From Streptomyces sp. TRM70350 (GTDB taxonomy: Bacteria; Actinomycetota; Actinomycetes; Streptomycetales; Streptomycetaceae): DNA of 64,000 nucleotides. Below the pieces are notes generated by a model. It was not told the origin of the DNA. It did no database searches and worked only from the letters and a program-made list of their open reading frames with translations. This document shows positions 9,401-18,400 of this stretch, one piece after another (positions within the stretch are counted from its first letter, which is position 1; each line of letters begins with the position of its first letter). The DNA is taken from NCBI RefSeq assembly GCF_019219825.1, contig NZ_JAHUXH010000028.1, forward strand, positions 35,292-99,291, written 5' to 3'. A program made the position numbers and the translations under genes.

Positions 9401-12400
9401 CGCCGGCCTCCTCGGTGAGCGAGCTTCGAACCAGCGCGGTCAGGGTGCGGTCCGGCCCCAGCTCGACGAAGCGCGTCACCCCCTGGTCCTCCAGGCAGCG
9501 CACGCCGTCGTGGAAGCGGACGGCCTGACGGATGTGCCGCACCCAGTAGTCGGGCGACGTCAGCTCCTCGTCCGTGGCCAGGTCGCCGGTGACGTTGGAG
9601 ACGATCGGGATGCGCGGCGCGCGGAAGTCGAGTCCTTCGGCGACGGCCCGGAACTCCGCCAGTACCGGGTCCATGTGGGGGGAGTGGAAGGCGTGACTGA
9701 CCGTCAGCCGGGTGACGCGGGCCCCGCGCTCCCGCCAGGCCCGTGTGAACGCGTCCACCGCGGGCGCGTCCCCGGAGACCACCACGGACCGCGGCCCGTT
9801 GACCGCGGCGACGGCGAGTACGTCGTCGTCGCGGGCGTCGAGCGACTGCCGCACCTCCTCCTCGCTCGCCTCGACCGCGGCCATCGCGCCGCCCGCCGGC
9901 GCGGACTGCATCAGTCGGCCGCGTTCGGCGACCAGCACCGCCGCGTCCGCCAGGTCCAGGACGCCCGCCACGTGCGCGGCGGCGACCTCGCCGACGGAGT
10001 GGCCGAGCAGGACGTCGGGCGTCACGCCGTGGTGCTCGAACCACCGGAACAGCGCCACCTCCACCGCGAACAGCGCGGCCTGGGTGAAGACGGTCTGGTC
10101 CAGCAGCGCACCCTCGGCCGACCCCTCCGCCGCGAAGAGCACGTCCTTGAGCGGCCGGGACAGGGACCGGTCGAGCGCGTGGCACACGTCGTCCAGGGCA
10201 CGGGCGAACACCGGCGAGGCGGCGTACAGCTCCCGTCCCATGCCGAGCCGCTGGCTGCCCTGCCCGGTGAACAGGAAGGCGGTACGGCCGGGCTGGGCCC
10301 GCCGGCCCAGCACGACGGCGGGGGAGGAGCCGCCGTCCGCCAGCGCCCCGAGTCCGTCCAGGAGCGCGTCCCGCCCGGAGGCGACGACGGCCGCGCCGTG
10401 ATCGAGCACTGCGCGCTCGGTGGCCAGGGAGTAGCCGACGTCCGCGGGTGCCAGCTCGGGGTGCTCGGTCACATGGGCGTACAGGCGCGCGGCCTGGCGG
10501 CGCACCGCGTCCTCGGTACGGCCCGAGACGATCCACGGCACCGCCTGGGCTGCGGCCGCGGTGTGCTGCCCGGGCGCGTCGAGTTCACGGGACGCGCCCC
10601 GCTCCCCGGCCGGCTCCGGCACATGCTCGATGACCACGTGCGCGTTGGTTCCGCTGATGCCGAACGACGAGATGCCCGCGCGGCGCGGCCGGCCGGTGTC
10701 CGGCCAGGGCCGGGCCTCGGTGAGCAGCGCCACCGCGCCCGAGTCCCAGTCGATGTGCCGCGACGGCTCGTCGACGTGCAGCGTCCTGGGCAGCACACCG
10801 TGCCGCATCGCCTGCACCATCTTGATGATGCCGCCGACACCGGCCGCGGCCTGGGCGTGCCCGATGTTCGACTTCAACGACCCCAGCCACAGCGGCCGTT
10901 CGGACGTGTGTTCCTGCCCGTAGGTGTTCAGCAGCGCCTGGGCCTCGATCGGGTCGCCCAGCGTGGTGCCGGTGCCGTGCGCCTCCACCACGTCCACGTC
11001 CGCGGCGCCGAGCCGGGCGCTCGCCAGGGCCTGGCGGATGACCCGCTCCTGCGAGGGGCCGTTCGGTGCCGTCAACCCGTTGCTGGCGCCGTCCTGGTTG
11101 ATCGCCGTGCCCCGGACCACGGCCAGGACCCGGTGCCCGCGGCGCCGGGCGTCGGAGAGCCGTTCCACCAGCAGCAGTCCGACGCCCTCCGACCAGCCGG
11201 TGCCGTCGGCCGACGCCGCGAACGCCTTGCAGCGGCCGTCGGCGGACAGGCCCCGCTGCCGCGAGAACTCCACGAACGTCGTCGGCTGGGCCATCACCGT
11301 CACCCCGCCGGCCAGCGCCAGATCGCATTCCCCGCCGCGCAGCGCGTTCGCCGCCAGGTGCAGTGCCACCAGGGACGACGAGCACGCGGTGTCCACCGTC
11401 ACCGCCGGGCCCTGCAGGCCGTAGGTGTACGCCACCCGGCCGGAGAGCACGCTGGAGAGGTTGCCCGCGAGCAGGAAGCCCTCGAACTCGCCGGGCGCGG
11501 CGGCCACGCGGGCCGCGTAGTCGTCGTACATCGCTCCGGTGAAGACCCCCGTGGCGCTGCCGCGCACCGTGGCCGGGTCGATGCCGGCGCTCTCGAACGC
11601 CTCCCAGGCGGTCTCCAGCAGCAGCCGCTGCTGCGGGTCGGTGGCCGTCGCCTCCCGGGGCGACATGCCGAAGAACTCGGGGTCGAACAGGTCCGCTTCG
11701 TGCAGGAAGCCGCCGTGCCGGGTGTAGCTCGTCCCCGGCCGTTCCGGGTCCGGGTCGTACAGGCCGTCGAGGTTCCAGCCGCGGTTGACCGGGAACTCGC
11801 TGACCGCGTCCACCCCGTCGGCGACCAGCCGCCACAGATCCTCCGGCGACGACACCCCGCCCGGGAAACGGCAGGCCATCCCCACGATCGCGATCGGCTC
11901 GTCGGACGGGCCCGCGATCCGGGCCGGCCCGGCGGCCGCCGGGGTCTCGGCCGCCACGGCACGGGTGAGCAGGAACGCGGCCACGGCACGTGGCGCCGGA
12001 TGGTCGAAGACCAGGGTGGTCGGCAGCCGGAGCCCGGTGGCCCGGCCGAGCCGGTTGCGCAGCTCGACCCCGGCCATCGAGTCGAACCCGAGGTCGTTGA
12101 AGGCCCGGTCGGGGGCGACCGCGGACGCCTCGGCGTGGCCGAGGACGGCGGCGACCGTGGCGCGGACCAGGTCGAGGACCGCGTCCTCCCGCTCGTCCTC
12201 GGGCAGTGCGGCCATCCGGCCCGCCCAGTCCGACCCCGCCGGCCCGTCCGGGCCGGTCCGCGCGGTGCGGCGGGCCCGGGCGGGCAGCAGGTCGCGGAAG
12301 AGGGCGGGCGGATCGCCCGCGGCGAGGCGGTCCGGCCGCAGGGTCACCGGGGCGAGCAGCGGCGTGTCGGTGGACAGGGCGGCGTCGAAGAGGGCCAGGC

Positions 12401-15400
12401 CCGCCTCCGGGGCGAGCGGCGGCAGTCCGGCCCGTTCCCAGCGGGCGCGTTCGGCCTCGGTGAGGGTGGCGCCCATGCCGTGCCGGGCGTCCCACAGGCC
12501 CCAGGCGAGCGAGGTCGCGGGCAGGCCGTGGGCGCGGCGGTGCTGCGCCAGCGCGTCCAGGTAGGCGTTGGCGGCCGCGTAGTTGGCCTGTCCCGCGGTG
12601 CCGGTGAGCCCGGAGATCGAGGAGAAGAGCACGAAGGCCGTCAGGTCCAGGCCTTCGGTCAGTTCGTGCAGGTGCCGGGCGGCGTCCGCCTTCGGCGCCA
12701 GGACGTGCTCCAGCTGCTCGGGGGTGAGGGACAGGGCGGTGGCGTCGTCCAGGACGCCCGCGGTGTGCACCACGGCGGTCAGGGGACGCTCCGGCGGGAT
12801 GGACGCCAGCAGCGCGGCGAGCGCCGCCCGGTCGGCGACGTCTGTGGCCTCGATCCGTACGGAGGCGCCCGACGCACCCAGTTCCGCGGCGAGTTCCCGC
12901 GCGCCGGGCGCGTCCGGGCCGCGACGGCTGGTGAGCAGCAGATGGCGCACCCCGTGCTCGGCGACCAGATGCCGGGCGAACAGGGCGCCGAGGCCGCCGG
13001 TGCCGCCCGTGACCAGAACCGTGCCGTCACCGCCCAGGCGGCGGGGAGTCCCGTCGGCGGTGGCCGGGGTCAGCCGGGGCGCCCTGACCTGTCCGCCCCG
13101 GACGGCGGTCTGCGGCTCGCCGCAGGCGAGGGCGGCGGCCAGTTCCTCGGCCGGGCCGGTGCCGGCCGGGTCGAGGTCGACCAGCAGCAGACGGTCCGGG
13201 TGCTCGGACTGCGCCGAGCGGACCAGCCCCCACACGGGAGCCGCGGCGAGATCGGTGACGTCCTCGCCGGGCAGGACGCCCACCGCCCCGGACGTCACCA
13301 CGGCCAGCCGGGTCTCGGCGAACCGCTCGTCGGCCAGGAACTCCTGCACCAGGCCCAGCGTGCGCCGTACGGCCTCGTGCCCCGCGCCGCCCGGCACCCG
13401 TGCGACGACGACCTCGGCGGGCTCCACCCCGGCGAGGCCTTCGCCGGCCGTCGCCCACGCCGGCCGCGGCCGGTCGGCCGGCACCTCGACGACCGGCCAG
13501 TGGACCGCGTACATCGAACCGGCGACGGCGCGCGGCGCCGCGGTCAGCCGGTCCGTGGCGACGGGTCGCAGCGTGAGGGAGTCCACCTCGGCGACGGGCG
13601 CGCCGGTGGCGTCGGCGAGCAGCAGGCTGACGGTGTCGGTGCCCTGCGGGCGGATCCGCGCCCGCAGTGTCGTGGCACCGGCGGCGTGCAGCGCGACACC
13701 GGACCAGGCGAAGGGCAGCCGGATGCGGCCGGGGTCGCCGTCGGACGCGGCGTCCAGCACCAGCGGGTGCAGCACGGCGTCCAGCAGCGCGGGGTGCACG
13801 GTGAAGCGGTCGGCCCCGTCGGCCTGGTTCCCGGGCAGCCGCACCTCGGCGTAGACGTCCCGCTCGCCGCGCCAGACCGCTGTCAGCCCCTGGAAGGCCG
13901 GACCGTAGCCGTAACCGAGCGCGGCGAGGCGGTCGTAGACGCCGTCGAGCGGTTCCGGCACGGCGTCGGCGGGCGGCCACTGGGCCAGTCCCTCGCCGGT
14001 TTCGGGCTGCCGGCCGCTCAGCACGCCGGAGGCGTGCCGGGTCCACTGCCGCGCGGCTGCCTCGCGGGTGTCCGGGCCGGCGTGCACGGTGAAGGCGCGG
14101 CGGCCCTCGGAGTCCGGGGCGCCGACGCTCACCTGCACGCGCGTGGCCTCGACCCGGCCCAGCGGCAAGGGCGCCTCCAGGGTGAGGTCCTCCACATGCG
14201 GCGCCCCCAGATGGTCGCCCGCGGCGACGGCGAGTTCGAGGAACGCGGTGGCGGGCAGCAGCACGGTGCCGGCGATGGCGTGGTCCGCCAGCCAGGGCTG
14301 GCCCGACAGGGAGATACGGCCGGTCAGGACGGCGTCCTCGCGCTCCGCCGGCTCCAGGGACGTGCTCAGCAGCGGATGTCCGGCCGGGTCCAGGCCCAGG
14401 CTGCGGGCGTCGGCGGACGGCTGCGGGGCGAGCCAGAACCGCTCCCGCTGGAAGGCGTACGTGGGCAGGTCGGCCCGGGCCGCGCCGGGGAAGAAGGTCG
14501 TCCCGTCCAGCGGGGCACCGGCGACGTGCGCACGCGCGAGGCCCAGGGCCACACCGAGGGCTTCGGGGTGGCCCGGGCGCAGCAGCGGTACGGCGGTGAC
14601 CGCGGCGTCCCCGGCGGCGCTCTGCGCCAACGCGGTCAGCACGGCGTCGGGGCCGGTTTCGACGAAGACCGTGACGCCCTGGCGCAGAAGCTCCCGGGCG
14701 GCGTTCAGGAAGTGGACGGTCGCCCGGATCTGTCCGCTCCAGTAGCCGGGCGACATGAGCTGCTCGGCCGTGGCCGGCTCACCGGTCACCGTCGAGACGA
14801 CCGGTATCCGGGGCGGGTGGAACTCCAGCCCGGCGGCCACCTCGTGGAACTCGTCGAGGACGGCGTCCATGTGGGGTGAGTGGAAGGCGTGGCTCACCTT
14901 GAGCGCGGTCGTCCTGCGCCCTCGTGCCCGCCAGGCGGCGGCGACCTCCTCGACCGCGGCGGCATCACCGGAGACGACCACCGAGCGGGGGCCGTTGACC
15001 GCGGCGATGCTCATCTCCCGTTCCCGGCCTGCCAGCGAGGCCAGTATCTCTTCCTCGGTGGCCTGGACGGCGACCATGGCACCGCCGGGGGGAGCCGCCT
15101 GCATCAGGCGGGCGCGTGCGGCCACCAGGACCGCGGCGTCCCGGAGGGAGAGCACTCCTGCGGCATGAGCCGCGGCCAGCTCGCCGACGGAATGGCCGGC
15201 CAGCACGTCCGGCGTCACACCGTGATGCGTCAGCAGCCGGAACAGCGCCACCTCCACCGCGAACAGCGCGGGCTGGGTGTAGCTCGTCTCGTCCAGCAGC
15301 GCCGCGTCCGCGCTGCCCTCCTCCGCGAACAGCACATCGCGCAGCGGACGCTCCAGCCGGCCGTCGAACGCGGCGAACACCTCGTCGAGCGCCGCGGCGA

Positions 15401-18400
15401 ACACCGGGTGCGCCGCGTACAGTTCCCGCCCCATGCCCAGGCGCTGCGCGCCCTGACCGGTGAAGAGGAACGCGGTGCGGCCCGCTGCGGCGGTGCCCAC
15501 GACCACGTTCGGACGTCCGGCGCCGGTGCCCTCGGCCAGCGCGCCGAGCGCGTCGAGCCGCTCCGCGAGGCTGCCCCCGACGATGGCCGCCCGGGCCTCG
15601 AACGCCGTACGGGTGGCGGCCAGGGACCAGCCGACCGACGCCGGGTCGGCGCCCTCGTCCAGGTGCGCGCGCAGCTTGCCCGCCTGGGCGCGCAGAGCCG
15701 GCTCGTCGCGGGCGTACAGCAACCAGGGCGCCGGGATGGCCGACGCGGCCGGTGCCGGGGGGACGCCGTCCTGCTCCGCCTCCGTGGCGGGGTCGTACTC
15801 GAGGACGACATGGGCGTTGGTGCCGCTGATGCCGAACGAGGAGACGGCGGCGCGGCGGACCGTTCCGTCGCCGGGCCACGGCCGGGCCGAGGTCAGCAAC
15901 TCCACCGCACCCGCGGACCAGTCCACGTGCGGTGTCGGCTCGTCGACATGCAGGGTCCTGGGCAGCACGCCGTGGCGCATCGCCTGCACCATCTTGATCA
16001 CACCACCGACACCGGCCGCAGCCTGGGCGTGGCCGATGTTCGACTTCAGCGAGCCCAGGTACACCGGCTCACGTCCCTGCCGGCCGCTGCCGTAGGTGGC
16101 GAGCAGCGCCTCGGCCTCGATCGGGTCGCCGAGTGTGGTGCCGGTCCCGTGTGCCTCCACCGCGTCCACGTCCGCGGTCGTCAGCCGGGCGTCGGCCAGG
16201 GCCTGGCGGATGACGCGCTGCTGGGCGAGGCCGCTCGGCGCGGTCAGGCCGTTGCTGGCGCCGTCCTGGTTGACGGCGGAGCCGCGGACGACCGCCAGCA
16301 CCCGGTGGCCGTTCCTGCGGGCGTCCGACAGCCGCTCGACCACCAGCATGCCCACGCCCTCGCCCCAGCCGGTGCCGTCGGCCGCCGCGGCGAACGACTT
16401 GCAACGCCCGTCGGACGCCAGGCCCCGTTGCCGGGAGAACTCCACGAACATGCCCGGCGAGGACATCACGGCCGCACCGCCGGCCAGTGCGAGGCTGGTC
16501 TCCCCGGAACGCAGGGAACGTATCGCCAGATGCAGCGCGACCAGCGAGGACGAGCAGGCCGTGTCGGCGGTGACGGCGGGCCCGACCAGCCCCAGCTGGT
16601 AGGCGATGCGGCCCGACATGACACTGGCCGTGCTGCCGGTCAGCATGTTGCCCTGCACGCTCGGCGGCGCGTCCTGCAGGCGCGGGCCGTACTCCAGCGA
16701 CGTGGCGCCCACGAAGACGCCGGTGCGGCTGCCGCGCAGCGTGTCGGGGCGCAGCCCGGCCCGCTCGACGGCCTCCCACGCGGTCTCCAGCAGCAACCGC
16801 TGCTGCGGGTCCATGCCGAGCGCCTCACGCGGCGAGATCCCGAAGAACGCCGCGTCGAAATCGCCCGCGTCGTGCAGGAATCCACCCCGGCGCACCGAGC
16901 TCTTGCCCTGCTGGGCGGGATCCGGGTCGTACAGACCCTCGTCCCAGCCGCGGTCGTCGGGAAAGGCCGACACGGCGTCGACTTCCTCCCGCACCAGCCG
17001 CCAGAGGTCCTCGGCAGTGGCGACCCCGCCGGGGTAGCGGCAGGCCATGCCGATGATGGCGATCGGCTCACCTTCCTCGGCGGCCCGGGCGGCGCCCTCC
17101 TCCTCTGCCGCGGCACCGCCCAGCACCGCGGCCTCGATGAACTCGGCCAGCGCCTGCGGCGTGGGGTGGTCGAACAGCAGCCCGGTGGGCAGGGCCAGCC
17201 CCGTGGCGGAGGCCAGGGAGGTCCGCAGCTCCGTGGTCATCAGAGAGCTGAAGCCCAGCTCCCGGAACGGCAGGTGCGGATCGACGCGCTCGTCGCCGGC
17301 GTACGCGAGGACGGCCCTGATGTGCTCGTCGACCAGTTCGGTGACCAGCCGCCGCCGTGCCGGGGCGGAGAGCCCGGCCAGGCGGGCTCCGAGCTCGCCG
17401 CGCGGATCGGCGGCGGCCTCGTCGCCGTCGCCGTAGGACGGCCCGCCGGTGACGTCCGCCGGGTCCGGCGGGAGCGACGGGGACATGGGCCGGGGCGCGC
17501 GCACCGGGCCCTCCAGCCAGTACCGCCTGCGCTGGAAGGCGTAGGTGGGCAGCGCGACCCGCCGCGCGCCGGAGCCCGCGTAGGCGGCGGCCCAGTCCAC
17601 CTCGGCGCCCCGCACGAACGCCGTGGCCACAGCGGTCAGCACCGCCTGCGGCTCGGGGCGGTCGCGGCGCAGCGCGGACACCGCGGACACCTCCGCGGCG
17701 GCCTCCTGTCGCGCTCCCGGTGCCTGCGCCGTCTCCAGGGCCGGCGGGGTGAGGACGCTGTCGGGTCCCACCTCGATGAACGTCGTCACGCCGTGGTCGG
17801 TGAGCGTCCGCACCGCGTCGGCGAAGCGGACCGTCCCGCGCAGCTGGTCGGCCCAGTAGCCGGCGGTGCGCAGCTCGTCGCCGGCGGCCACGCGACCGGT
17901 CAGCGTCGAGACGACGGGCACCTCGGGCGCGTGGTAGGCCGGCCGGCCCGCGGCGTCCCGGAACTCGTCGAGGATCCCGTCCATGTGCGGGGAGTGGAAG
18001 GCGTGGCTGACGGTCAGCCGCCGGGTCCTGCGGCCCCGCCGCGCGAGTTCCTCCACGACCGCGTCGACCGCGTCGGGGTCGCCGGAGATCACCGTGGCGC
18101 CCGGCGCGTTGACGGCGGCGACGGCCACTTCGTGAGCGCGCCCTTCCAGCGCGGCCGTGACCTCCTCCTCGGCCGCCTGCACGGCGACCATCACACCGCC
18201 CGCGGGAGCGGACTGCATCAGCCGGGCCCTGGCCGCCACCAGCGCGGCCGCGTCGTTCAGGTCCAGCACCCCGGCCACATGGGCGGCGGCCAGTTCGCCG
18301 ATGGAGTGACCGGTGACGAAGTCGGGGCGCAGCCCGAACGACTCCAGCAGCCGGTACGTCGCCACCTCGACCGCGAACAGGGCGGGCTGGGTGTACGCGG

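Noticed and set aside
6393..14879. Very long + strand open frame (2828 codons) opposite the PKS
   Set aside because: It is the antisense shadow of a high-GC PKS gene: low-complexity Arg/Gly/Gln-rich translation, no domains, while the opposite strand has all PKS motifs. The same applies to the frames at 14880-18467 and 18540-20306.
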